Source: Anaerolineae bacterium
GTDB taxonomy: Bacteria; Chloroflexota; Anaerolineae; Anaerolineales; UBA4823
Assembly (NCBI GenBank): GCA_030622805.1
Contig: JAUXFR010000007.1
Coordinates: 1-13,317, forward strand
Reading direction: 5' to 3'
DNA: 13,317 nucleotides
Made by a program: the position numbers and the translations under genes. Positions 1 through 7,688 of the stretch are shown one piece after another. Position 1 is the first letter of the stretch. Each line of letters starts with the position of its first letter. The notes beneath the pieces are model-generated. The model saw only the letters and a list, made by a program, of their open reading frames with translations. It made no database searches and was not told the DNA's origin.

Positions 1-1
1 G

Positions 2-607
2 CACACAATTGAAGCCGGGCGTCGGCTGCACGTAACCCTGGGCAGTGGAAGTCTTAACGGGACACCTCCCGCGTCAGCGTTGGTTGGGTTGAGCATGTTG
101 AAACAATTACTCCCACTAACAGCGCTCAGCGATAAGCAAACGATTGCTACCAGCGGTGAGGGAACGCTCATGATTCTATCGGAGGATACGACAAGATATT
201 CCTACCGAAGTGTAAACGCAACGCAATTTTATGATGTATCAACCACTCAATTGAGCGGTGTGACACCATTCTCATACGCAAGCGGCACCCTTCCTGTTAT
301 TTACGATCAGGATACTACCATTAATCTCCTGACGGGTCATTTTGGTAGTGAAGCTGCGTTGATCACTGATGCAGGTGACACAATGGGCAGCCTGGTTGTG
401 GCAGGCAGTGAAGATCTTTCAACACAATCTATCCTGTTCACAACAACTGATGAATATCTAATCGGTGAAGAGGTGTTTGCTGGCGGAGCGTACACACAGG
501 CAGGTGTGATGCATGTGGTTAGCCTGCGTGTTCAGGATATCATCCGTTGGGTAGTCGTACTGATCATTCTCACAGGTATAAGCTTGAAGTTAGCGAGATT
601 ATGGTGA
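2..607 (+). CDS. Membrane-anchored protein, 5'-truncated (possible DUF6754-like)
   Basis: The frame is open from the first complete codon at position 2 to the TGA at 605-607, so the gene begins outside the window and only its last 201 residues are seen. The TTG at 80 and later ATGs are internal codons, not the true start. The visible part is a soluble alpha/beta-looking region followed by one C-terminal hydrophobic segment (VVVLIILTGISL), ending in a short basic tail. The stretch around HFGSEAALITDAG and the later LIGEEVFAGGAY followed by RVQDIIRWV resemble, from memory, the Chloroflexota DUF6754 family; this was not searched. Its stop overlaps the next start by 7 nt, so it is translationally linked to the downstream membrane operon. 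The catalytic or binding function is unknown. Confidence 0.8.
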   Translation, partial: HTIEAGRRLHVTLGSGSLNGTPPASALVGLSMLKQLLPLTALSDKQTIATSGEGTLMILSEDTTRYSYRSVNATQFYDVSTTQLSGVTPFSYASGTLPVIYDQDTTINLLTGHFGSEAALITDAGDTMGSLVVAGSEDLSTQSILFTTTDEYLIGEEVFAGGAYTQAGVMHVVSLRVQDIIRWVVVLIILTGISLKLARLW

Positions 608-1230
608 ACCTGAGTGCGAAACAGATCCTGCTAATCTCAATCACTGCAGTAACAGGGATTGTGATTCTGTCAGGTTACTTCATAGACGATCCTGTTCTAA
701 TTAATTTGCGCGCGATCATCTTACAGTGGACAATCATCCTTGCAGCGGTTGCACTGCTGGTCGGTGTAATCAACCTGATATCTGTCCATTTTTCTAAGGT
801 AATCACGCGCAAGCGAAGCAGTATCTACAGCCTGGTAATCCTTGTATCGTTTTTCATAACGCTTATCGTGGGAGCTTTATATGGTCCGACCAATCATCTA
901 TCTTTGTGGATATTTAATTATGTCCAGCTTCCAATAGAAACAAGCCTGTTGGGAATTACGGCGGTGATATTGATACTCGCCGCGATCCGAATGCTGAACC
1001 GCCGTCCGAACACCCTTTCGATCATCTTCCTGTTCGTTGCTGTTATCATCATGGTTGGCACAGTATCTATACCCTGGCTCGAGCCAAGTCTATTAGCTGA
1101 AGCCAGAGACTGGATTTTAAGAATACCAGTTACAGGCGGGGCGCGAGGTATCATCATCGGTATAGCATTGGGAACCATCGCGACCGGATTGAGGGTATTG
1201 ATGGGTGCTGACCGCCCCTATGAGAATTGA
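601..1230 (+). CDS. Six-TM integral membrane protein, unknown function
   Basis: This 209-residue protein is almost entirely hydrophobic. I place about six membrane helices near residues 8-27, 39-60, 74-94, 113-130, 139-157 and 178-197, with a basic loop (ITRKRSS) after the second that probably faces the cytoplasm. A longer reading from 547 exists, but the ATG at 601 is chosen because it sits in the usual overlap with the upstream stop (605-607) and begins right before the first membrane helix. The Shine-Dalgarno is weak, which suits translational coupling. No transporter signature or catalytic motif is recognised. It is the second gene of a six-gene cluster with another six-TM protein two genes downstream, so a role as a membrane scaffold or channel subunit is an inference only. 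Confidence 0.85.
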   Translation: MVNLSAKQILLISITAVTGIVILSGYFIDDPVLINLRAIILQWTIILAAVALLVGVINLISVHFSKVITRKRSSIYSLVILVSFFITLIVGALYGPTNHLSLWIFNYVQLPIETSLLGITAVILILAAIRMLNRRPNTLSIIFLFVAVIIMVGTVSIPWLEPSLLAEARDWILRIPVTGGARGIIIGIALGTIATGLRVLMGADRPYEN

Positions 1231-1232
1231 AC

Positions 1233-2324
1233 ATGACCGAGGATAAGCAGAACGAAACTCCCCAAAACCATAAACATAGCGATAGCGCGGAGCCGGAGAA
1301 TGACGGCAAATTGCCGTGGCAGGAACGAGCCATACCAATTGAACAGGCAGCGTCCGATGCTGAACAGCCAAAGCCCTACTCGACTAAAATCCACGTCACT
1401 GAAGAACAGAAAACCAACACCCTTCTGTTAGAGGAAATCATCAGATCCGAAGGGGTCGCTCCTCGCGCTCCCCGGAAAACCCGAATCTCTCAAATATCCA
1501 CACTGCGTATCGCTATCGCGCTCGCACTCATAATTGCAATGATCTGGATGACGGTGTTTGATCTTCCAGAATTCACTTTTCCGGCGGTTCTTCCCGAAAC
1601 GCGCTACATCCACCAGGTACTCCAGACAACTCCACCCAATGCTCCCATTTTGTTGAGCTTCGATTACGAACCCGGATTTGCTGGGGAAATGGATCCAGGG
1701 GCGACTGCAATCTTGAGCCAGCTATTGTCAAGCAATGCTTACCTGATGTTCGTCACTACAAATCCAATCGGTGTTGCTGTGACGGAAAGAGTTCTGTCGC
1801 TAACCAGCGAGAATATCTCTTTTCAGATGGGAGACCCAACGCAATATGTTAACGCTGGTTATATTCCCGGTGGACCCACTGGTTTGTACAGTCTGGCGAC
1901 TTCGATTAGATCTACACTCCCACAGAGTGTGAACGGTGATCCCATTTGGCAGCAACCAGCATTAGAAGATGTGCACTCGATTTCAGATTTCTACAGCATC
2001 ATCGTAATTACGGACAGTCCTGATACTGGTCGTGCATGGATCGAGCAGGTTGGGCCTCAACTTGGTCATACTCCCCTGCTGATCGTCGCCAGCGCCAAGA
2101 CCGAACCCATCCTGCGCCCTTACTATGAAGCCAAACCAAAACAGGTGCAGGGTCTCATGTTTGGTTTACGTGGTGCGGCTGCGACAGAGAATATCACCGG
2201 AATTAGCAACCACGCCAGCAACTATTGGAATTCTTTCAGCTTGACCGTGATCGTTGCGTCTGTAATTCTACTGGTTGGTGGTTTGGTGAGCGCAATCTCG
2301 GCTGCCTCAAAATTAGATACTTGA
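1233..2324 (+). CDS. Bitopic protein with large domain between two TM segments
   Basis: A 363-residue protein from ATG 1233; an alternative TTG at 1227 overlaps the upstream TGA and would add two residues. The first about 88 residues are polar, acidic and low-complexity, and look disordered. A single TM helix follows (about 92-109), then a domain of about 225 residues, then a second TM near the C-terminus (about 337-357). The central domain has Rossmann-like beta strands (ILLSFDYEPGF, YLMFVTTNP, SIIVITDS, PLLIVASA), with an acidic FDYEPG turn. I recall similar hypothetical proteins in Chloroflexota beside GlmL/MutL-like genes, but no named family is certain. With a cytosolic N-terminus the central domain would be extracytoplasmic. 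The short spacing to its neighbours supports membership of the operon. Confidence 0.85.
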   Translation: MTEDKQNETPQNHKHSDSAEPENDGKLPWQERAIPIEQAASDAEQPKPYSTKIHVTEEQKTNTLLLEEIIRSEGVAPRAPRKTRISQISTLRIAIALALIIAMIWMTVFDLPEFTFPAVLPETRYIHQVLQTTPPNAPILLSFDYEPGFAGEMDPGATAILSQLLSSNAYLMFVTTNPIGVAVTERVLSLTSENISFQMGDPTQYVNAGYIPGGPTGLYSLATSIRSTLPQSVNGDPIWQQPALEDVHSISDFYSIIVITDSPDTGRAWIEQVGPQLGHTPLLIVASAKTEPILRPYYEAKPKQVQGLMFGLRGAAATENITGISNHASNYWNSFSLTVIVASVILLVGGLVSAISAASKLDT

Positions 2325-2345
2325 ATCTTATAGAGGATATCGTTT

Positions 2346-3053
2346 GTGAGCCTGGTTAACAACATTTCTACCGATTTATTAGGCGTTATTGTAGGGCTGA
2401 TCTTAACCCTGTGCATATTCAGCTACATATTTGGAGATAACGTGCTTTTCCGGTTAGGGATCAACATATTTATAGGGGTCACCGCCGGATACATCGCCGT
2501 GGTTATCTGGCACAGCGTAATCCTGCCGCAGTTAATAGGACCGATCAGTACATGGGATGGCAGCATCACCAACTTCGTGAAGTTGATCATCCCTTTAATT
2601 CTCAGCATATTACTGCTCCTCAAAATTTTCCCACGCTTATCAAGCTTTGGCAGCCCTGTGATGGCTTTCATAGTTGGCGCTGGTGCTGCCACGATAGTTG
2701 GTGGGGCAGTTGTCGGTACATTTTTACCTCAGATTACCGCTTCGATTAACTTATTCGATCCACAGATTCAAAATTCCTCATCCGAACTTATCTGGTTGCT
2801 GATTATAGAGAGTTCCTTCATTTTAATCGCAACTTTATCGACATTAATTTATTTCCACTTCAGTGCTCGTCCAAACTCAAGGGGATCACCGAAGAGAGCA
2901 GCCTTGATAGAGACAATTGCCGGTATTGGGCGTTTCTTTATCGCGGTTACTTTTGGCGCCTTATTTGCCGGTGTGCTGCTCGCATCAATTAGTGCCTTCG
3001 TTGAGCGTTGGGACTTTATCATTTCGGTTTTCCTTTCAATTTTCCACCTGTAA
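2346..3053 (+). CDS. Second six-TM integral membrane protein, unknown function
   Basis: A 235-residue membrane protein starting at GTG 2346, with GAGGA at 2333-2337 as ribosome binding site, 8 nt upstream. Hydrophobic segments lie near residues 8-28, 35-58, 79-95, 105-126, 147-170 and 196-216, with a polar basic loop (ARPNSRGSPKR) between the fifth and sixth. The fourth segment is glycine/alanine rich (VGAGAATIVGGAVVG), which favours tight helix packing. It has the same size class and helix count as the protein at 601-1230, but I cannot see clear sequence similarity between them. It follows the bitopic protein by 21 nt and precedes the GlmL/MutL-like gene by 6 nt. Function is unknown; partnership with the other membrane proteins of the cluster is inferred from context. 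Confidence 0.85.
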   Translation: MSLVNNISTDLLGVIVGLILTLCIFSYIFGDNVLFRLGINIFIGVTAGYIAVVIWHSVILPQLIGPISTWDGSITNFVKLIIPLILSILLLLKIFPRLSSFGSPVMAFIVGAGAATIVGGAVVGTFLPQITASINLFDPQIQNSSSELIWLLIIESSFILIATLSTLIYFHFSARPNSRGSPKRAALIETIAGIGRFFIAVTFGALFAGVLLASISAFVERWDFIISVFLSIFHL

Positions 3054-3059
3054 CCTGTT

Positions 3060-4862
3060 GTGAAAGACAATAACGCCCTTCAATCATTTCCTTTAGACGA
3101 ACTCCCTCCTGAGACATTCAGTGATGCTTACTCTTTGCTGGTTGTTGATATTGGTGATTTTAACACCCATGCGCTGCTTTTTGACTCAGTTGAGAACGGA
3201 TATCGTTTAATAGCCACCAGCAAAATCCAATCAAGCATTTGTTCTCCTGATATAGATGCAGGTGTAACCTTTCGAAAGGCAATTCAAGAAATAGAAAATA
3301 TGTCCAGACGGAGGCTTTTCAATAAAATGGATGGAATAATCTCTCCAAGCTTGCCTGATGGTTCTGGTGTGGACAATTTCATCGCCACGATCTCAATTGG
3401 TATACCCTTGAAGATCGCTGCTGTCGGTTTGCTAGAAGACATTTCCACCGCAAACGCTGCGCGCCTGGCAAAAACGACCTACTGCGGGGAGCTAAAAAAG
3501 ATCGGTAAGAGCTCCTATCGCGATAATGTCAGCATTATTGATGCGATCTCAATGTTTACCCCCGATCTGATTATCATCGCTGGTGGAACAGAAGACGGTG
3601 CATATGCAGCCGTCCGTGATCTGCTGGAAACAATAAGTATGAGTTGTGAAACTTTTCCAGAAAATAACCGCCCATTTATCCTTTATGCTGGTAACCGAGC
3701 CCTTCAAGACGAAATTATTGAATATTTCGATGGAGTAACCGGTTATCAAATTGCTCCAAATGTATACCGTACCCAAACCACTCAGGATAATAGCGCATCC
3801 AATCGTAAGGTGGCTGAGATTACAACGAGGATCCGGCAGCGGCAAATACCCGGTCTTGGTGCCTTTATGGATCTGGCGCCGGGTAGCGTGGTGCATTCAC
3901 CCGCAGCATACGGTAGGATTGTCCAGTTCCTCAGTAAAGCACGTTCTCCAGAGAAAGGTGTTCTTGGGATCGACATAAACACGACTTCTTCAACACTGAC
4001 TGCCGCATTCGATGGAGAACTAACACTCACCGTATATACAGAACTCGGTACAGGTACAGCTCCTTCACAATTATTAGAGAATCCAGCCCTGCTGGAAATT
4101 TTTCTGCACTGGCTACCTATGGATATCCCAGCAGGTTACGTGTATGAATTTCTTCAAAATAAACTCATACTGCCAACTTACACACCAACATCGCATGAAG
4201 ATTTAATAATAGAACAAACACTGATCCGATACATCATTCAAACCGCCATTCAGAAATCAAGAACGGCTCTTCAGAATCGTTCAGGTTCGGGGGTATCCGA
4301 TCACGTGCCTTTTATGGAACCCATCCTTGCATCGGGTGAGGTTTTCAACAATGGGACCACACCAGCGCAAAGACTATTGATGCTCCTGGATGGTATACAA
4401 CCCTGTGGGGCAACCACTTTCGTTCTCGATCCCCATCGGATAATTCCGGCTTTGGGTGCTGCTGCGGAAACTAATCCCACTCTGGCTATCCAGGTGCTGG
4501 ATTCCAGTGCTTTTACCCACCTGGGAACAGTTATTTCGCCATTTGGAGACGCAAAACCCGATACCCCAATCCTGCGCGCAAATTTGGTTGATGAAGGCAG
4601 CTATCAATCCCAGATTGAACTTGTGAAAGGAGATATAGATTGGATACCGCTGGAAGTGGGTAGAGCTGCTCGTTTACAACTTCACCCACTGCAGAAAGTT
4701 GACATCGGTATGGGTGGACCAGGGATTGGGGGCACGTTGCTGGTAAAAGGTGGTGCGCAGGGGATTATATTCGATGGTAGAGGGCGACCCATTGTGCTCC
4801 CAGAAGATCCCGAACAGCGATTTGCCGCGCACCAGAAATGGCTGCGATCCTTAGGAGGATAA
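3060..4862 (+). CDS. GlmL/MutL-family ASKHA protein (orphan)
   Basis: A 600-residue protein starting at GTG 3060 with no strong Shine-Dalgarno. It resembles the GlmL/MutL family (Pfam MutL), a group in the actin/Hsp70/sugar kinase ATPase superfamily associated with B12-dependent glutamate mutase, not mismatch-repair MutL. Visible landmarks are a phosphate-1-like loop (VVDIGDFNTHALLFD, 28-42), an adenosine-type glycine turn (IIIAGGTEDGA, 171-181), a second phosphate-type strand (GIDINTTSSTLTAAFDG, 303-319), and a SGEVF turn near 425-429. A beta-rich tail of about 70 residues ends in GGAQGIIFDGRGRPIVLP. Both phosphate loops deviate from the usual DxG-S/T-T pattern. No GlmS/GlmE/MutE subunit lies nearby, so it probably acts with the adjacent membrane proteins and the barrel protein. 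No membrane segment is seen; it is likely cytosolic or membrane-associated. Confidence 0.8.
   Translation: MKDNNALQSFPLDELPPETFSDAYSLLVVDIGDFNTHALLFDSVENGYRLIATSKIQSSICSPDIDAGVTFRKAIQEIENMSRRRLFNKMDGIISPSLPDGSGVDNFIATISIGIPLKIAAVGLLEDISTANAARLAKTTYCGELKKIGKSSYRDNVSIIDAISMFTPDLIIIAGGTEDGAYAAVRDLLETISMSCETFPENNRPFILYAGNRALQDEIIEYFDGVTGYQIAPNVYRTQTTQDNSASNRKVAEITTRIRQRQIPGLGAFMDLAPGSVVHSPAAYGRIVQFLSKARSPEKGVLGIDINTTSSTLTAAFDGELTLTVYTELGTGTAPSQLLENPALLEIFLHWLPMDIPAGYVYEFLQNKLILPTYTPTSHEDLIIEQTLIRYIIQTAIQKSRTALQNRSGSGVSDHVPFMEPILASGEVFNNGTTPAQRLLMLLDGIQPCGATTFVLDPHRIIPALGAAAETNPTLAIQVLDSSAFTHLGTVISPFGDAKPDTPILRANLVDEGSYQSQIELVKGDIDWIPLEVGRAARLQLHPLQKVDIGMGGPGIGGTLLVKGGAQGIIFDGRGRPIVLPEDPEQRFAAHQKWLRSLGG
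4853..4858 (+). promoter_or_regulatory. Strong Shine-Dalgarno deciding a TTG start
   Basis: AGGAGG lies inside the last codons of the GlmL/MutL-like gene, 9 nt before the TTG at 4868. It is the only strong ribosome binding site in the operon and supports the rare TTG start of the barrel-sandwich protein. It may allow that protein to be made at a higher level than the genes before it. Confidence 0.8.
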
Positions 4863-4867
4863 CCTAA

Positions 4868-5920
4868 TTGTTCTTACCCGTAATACATAACTCGCCACTG
4901 ACACTGATTCGTCGGGTGCGCAGCTTGGAAAGAAACGGCAGGTTATTGGTCCGCATGGGGCAGCACGTCGATATCCTGGATGGTATTGCAGAAGCCACAG
5001 TAAATCCGAAACATACGATGCTGGACCTCTCTCAGGGTCTGGGTCTGAAACCAGATGAGGTATCTCAATATATCCAATGCACGTCAGGTGTATATGTTGA
5101 GGAGGGAGATATCCTTGCCGGACCAGTCGGCACTGCCAAACGAGTCGTGCGTGCACCATGCAGCGGTCGTATTGTGTCAGTCCGCTTCGGAAAAATTCTA
5201 CTGCAAGAACTTAGTCCCCCTCTGGTATTGAAATCAATCTACCCCGGAACTGTTGTAGAATTAATCGAAGAACGGGGTGCTGTTATCGAATCATGCGGTG
5301 CTTTGATTCAAGGAGTTTGGGGAAATGGTAAAAACTCTGTCGGAACTCTAAAATTATATGATGCAGGTACAGAATCAGGTCATCCATCCTCGCAGATCGA
5401 CGAACTAGATGTGGATAGTATATTGTTTTTTGACTCTTGTTCCAGTTCCGACATGCTGCAAATGTTCAAAGACAAACAAATCAGAGGACTGATCCTGGGC
5501 AGCATGGCAGCTGAATTGATATATAGAGCCGCAGAGTTTAACTTTCCACTCATTGTGATCGCCGGCTTTTGCGAAAACGAATTGCACACACAAGCGCAGG
5601 AAATTCTTTCGCTTCACGATGGGAAAGAAATCACAATTAATGCTAAGCCCTGGAATAACCTCACAGGGAATCGTCCAGAGGCTTTTATCCCACTTTCGGT
5701 GGAAGGAGATATCAGCCAGCTCCCTGATCAGGTGCAGGTAAGCGAGGGTCTCCCTGTAAAGGTAATCGGCGGAAAAGATTCCGGTAAAGTAGGCACACTC
5801 GAAAGGATCGAAGGATTGTGCCTGTTACCGAGTGGTTTACGTGTCCGAACAGCCCGGATTCGCCTGGAAAACGGAAATACACTCAGCAATCCAATTGCGA
5901 ATCTTGCAGTAGTAGGCTAA
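4868..5920 (+). CDS. Barrel-sandwich (biotinyl/lipoyl-like) protein with KOW-like C-terminus
   Basis: A 350-residue protein beginning at TTG 4868. The start is fixed by a strong AGGAGG at 4853-4858, 9 nt upstream and overlapping the end of the previous gene. Residues about 17-45 (RVRSLERNGRLLVRMGQHVD) and 75-105 (VYVEEGDILAGP, then RAPCSGRIVSV) look like barrel-sandwich hybrid strands as in biotinyl/lipoyl or HlyD domains, but no lipoylated or biotinylated lysine motif is present. A second region, about 185-275, has alternating strands and helices (GLILGSMAAELI, LIVIAGFCENEL) ending in NRPEAFIPL. The tail, about 290-350, resembles a KOW/SH3 fold (KVIGGKDSGKVGTLERI, then NPIANLAVV). It is immediately 3' of the GlmL/MutL-like gene and probably works with it. 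I see no catalytic residues; an adaptor role is inferred. Confidence 0.75.
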   Translation: MFLPVIHNSPLTLIRRVRSLERNGRLLVRMGQHVDILDGIAEATVNPKHTMLDLSQGLGLKPDEVSQYIQCTSGVYVEEGDILAGPVGTAKRVVRAPCSGRIVSVRFGKILLQELSPPLVLKSIYPGTVVELIEERGAVIESCGALIQGVWGNGKNSVGTLKLYDAGTESGHPSSQIDELDVDSILFFDSCSSSDMLQMFKDKQIRGLILGSMAAELIYRAAEFNFPLIVIAGFCENELHTQAQEILSLHDGKEITINAKPWNNLTGNRPEAFIPLSVEGDISQLPDQVQVSEGLPVKVIGGKDSGKVGTLERIEGLCLLPSGLRVRTARIRLENGNTLSNPIANLAVVG

Positions 5921-5958
5921 AAAAATAATAAAAGATCAAAATCTCTGATTGAAAAACA

Positions 5959-7419
5959 TCAGGTAAAATTGGCAGCTACAGACTCGCCATACTCCAAAAG
6001 AGCTTCCACCATCTCTGGTGAGCGTCCTTCAGCATACACACGCAGTACAGGTTCGGTACCAGATGGGCGAATAAGCAGCCAGGAATCGTCCTCCAGGATA
6101 AACTTCACGCCATCTGTATCCATCACGCTGTTTACAGTCTCACCCCCAATTTTGCCTGGGACATCATCCATGAGTCGGCGGGTGATCAGATCCTTAGCCA
6201 CAGGGCGGCTTAAGCGAAGGTCTTTCCGCTGATATTCAGCAGGACCTACCCTGTCGAGCAGGTTTTTTACTAACTCATAAAGAGAGACACCTGACGATGC
6301 AACGATTTCAATCAAAAGTAAACCCATTAATACGCCATCCCCTTCTGGGATATTCCCACGGATTGATATTCCACCAGACTCCTCCCCACCGATGAGTATG
6401 TCTTCTTTGAGCATATAGTCCGCGATGTGGTTGAACCCAACCGGGGTTTCGTAGACTTGAAGGTTATATTCTTTCGCCAGACGATCAATCATGCGGGTGG
6501 TCGAAACCGTACGCACGACGGGACCACGCCAGCCACGCACCTCCACCAGATATTGAAAAGCCAGAGCCATAATTTTATGGGGATCGATGAAATTACTGCG
6601 CTCATCCATCGCGCCGATCCGATCTGCATCACCATCTGTCGCCAACCCAAAATTACCCATATGTGTGCTGATCGCTCCAGCCAACACGCTCAGGTGAGCG
6701 GCGATGGGTTCGGGATGAACACCACCAAAACCAGGATTCATCTCATTGCGGATCTCTTTAACCTCACAACCTGTCCCCTGCAGGATGCCCTTGATCATGC
6801 CGCGACCCGAACCATACATCGAATCGACCACAACGCGCTGGGGGTTTTCAGCGATTACATCAAAATCGATCAGTGTCCGCAGATGATCATAATAACTTGG
6901 GATCGGGTTAAAACGCTTGATCAATCCCAGGTTGCGAGCCTGATCAAAATCCATCTGGTTGGGTCCTCGCCCGCGCTCTTCGTTATCGTTCAGATAGACT
7001 TCTACCCGCCGGCACTGCTCTTTTGAAGCCGATCCACCATACGACGCTTTCAACTTTATGCCATTATAACGCGGCGCATTGTGCGATGCTGTGATCATCA
7101 CTCCGGCAACTGCACCTAGATTGCGGACAGTATATGAGATTGCTGGGGTTGAGGCGTCCGACTGTGCCAGGTATACAGTGTACCCATTAGCAGCCAATAC
7201 ACGGGCTACGTCCCTTGCATATCGATCCGATAAAAAGCGGGTGTCAAATCCCACCACAATCTGGTCTTCATTTATGTGTCGATCAATTTCATATCCATTC
7301 GACCAGTAGCCATACTTAACCGCATCTGAAATAGCCTGAGAGACTAATCTAAGGTTGTGGAAAGTAAATGTGTCTGAAATGACAGCGCGCCATCCATCTG
7401 TCCCAAAGTGGATCGGCAT
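5959..7419 (-). CDS. Phosphoglucomutase/phosphomannomutase family protein
   Basis: A 486-residue alpha-D-phosphohexomutase, cytosolic, interconverting hexose 1- and 6-phosphates via a phosphoserine intermediate. All four family signatures are present in order: the catalytic serine loop ITASHNAPRYNGIK with Ser112, the Mg-binding loop TDGDADR (261-267), the sugar-binding loop GGEESGG (344-350), and the phosphate-binding loop RPSGTEP (451-457). The N-terminus FGTDGWRA is typical. The catalytic loop has Ala where TASHNP has Pro, which should not abolish activity. Length is normal for the family (about 450-480). The start is fixed by AGGAGG (complement of 7425-7430) 5 nt upstream of the ATG. Glucose versus mannose preference cannot be read from sequence. 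The gene is convergent to the membrane operon and divergent from the gene at 7689. Confidence 0.95.
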   Translation of the reverse strand: MPIHFGTDGWRAVISDTFTFHNLRLVSQAISDAVKYGYWSNGYEIDRHINEDQIVVGFDTRFLSDRYARDVARVLAANGYTVYLAQSDASTPAISYTVRNLGAVAGVMITASHNAPRYNGIKLKASYGGSASKEQCRRVEVYLNDNEERGRGPNQMDFDQARNLGLIKRFNPIPSYYDHLRTLIDFDVIAENPQRVVVDSMYGSGRGMIKGILQGTGCEVKEIRNEMNPGFGGVHPEPIAAHLSVLAGAISTHMGNFGLATDGDADRIGAMDERSNFIDPHKIMALAFQYLVEVRGWRGPVVRTVSTTRMIDRLAKEYNLQVYETPVGFNHIADYMLKEDILIGGEESGGISIRGNIPEGDGVLMGLLLIEIVASSGVSLYELVKNLLDRVGPAEYQRKDLRLSRPVAKDLITRRLMDDVPGKIGGETVNSVMDTDGVKFILEDDSWLLIRPSGTEPVLRVYAEGRSPEMVEALLEYGESVAANFT

Positions 7420-7436
7420 TATTGCCTCCTCTTATT

Positions 7437-7463
7437 GTTATAGGCAAATTGATTAATTGTCCA
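7437..7463 (-). promoter_or_regulatory. Possible promoter for phosphohexomutase gene
   Basis: On the minus strand a TGGACA hexamer (7463-7458, 5/6 match to the -35 consensus) is followed 15 bp later by TATAAC (7442-7437, 5/6 match to -10). The spacer is shorter than the preferred 17 bp, so this is tentative. The resulting transcript would start about 10 nt upstream of the AGGAGG. Confidence 0.3.
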
Positions 7464-7673
7464 TCAAAACCGTAGAGATTTCAACCGCATCATGCGTCAA
7501 TCTCATTGATTCTATCACCAGAAGATTAGAAATTTTTGCCATATGTCTGTGAATCAAGCCGCGAATTCTACCGCACTTTAACAATTGTGAGAAGGCAGAA
7601 AACTTGCAACTAACTAGTATACATGAATCCGGTTTCGGTTTATAAAATTATTTTTCCATCGAGGCTAAGTTCG

Positions 7674-7682
7674 TGCTAGAAT
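7674..7682 (+). promoter_or_regulatory. Extended -10 promoter, probable leaderless start
   Basis: TGC followed directly by TAGAAT forms an extended -10 element. The hexamer ends 6 nt before the ATG at 7689, so transcription would start at or within about 2 nt of the start codon. No Shine-Dalgarno precedes that ATG, and the -35 region (around TTCCAT at 7654-7659) is poor, as tolerated with an extended -10. This predicts a leaderless mRNA. Confidence 0.55.
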
Positions 7683-7688
7683 AAAACT

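Larger units (their letters stand above)
7420..7688. other. Divergent intergenic region with promoters for both flanks
   Basis: These 269 bp separate two divergently transcribed genes. The region is AT-rich, contains no credible ORF, tRNA or large hairpin, and holds the candidate promoter elements annotated at its two ends. I see nothing else specific in the middle part. Confidence 0.7.

Noticed and set aside
547..600. N-terminal extension of the first six-TM protein
   Set aside because: It would overlap the upstream gene by about 60 nt and adds a polar stretch before a natural membrane start at ATG 601.
3549..3896. 115-residue minus-strand open frame
   Set aside because: Antisense shadow within the GlmL/MutL-like gene, with no family resemblance.
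3060..4862. Mismatch-repair MutL
   Set aside because: No GHKL ATPase motifs are present; the protein has ASKHA-type glycine loops, so it belongs to the unrelated GlmL/MutL group.
5921..5958. Terminator between the operon and the phosphohexomutase gene
   Set aside because: The 38-nt convergent gap is A-rich with only a 4-bp stem (AATC-TCT-GATT) and no T-run, too weak to call.
6427..7026. 199-residue plus-strand open frame
   Set aside because: It lies wholly antisense inside the phosphohexomutase gene, whose motifs are all intact; the translation has no recognisable domain.
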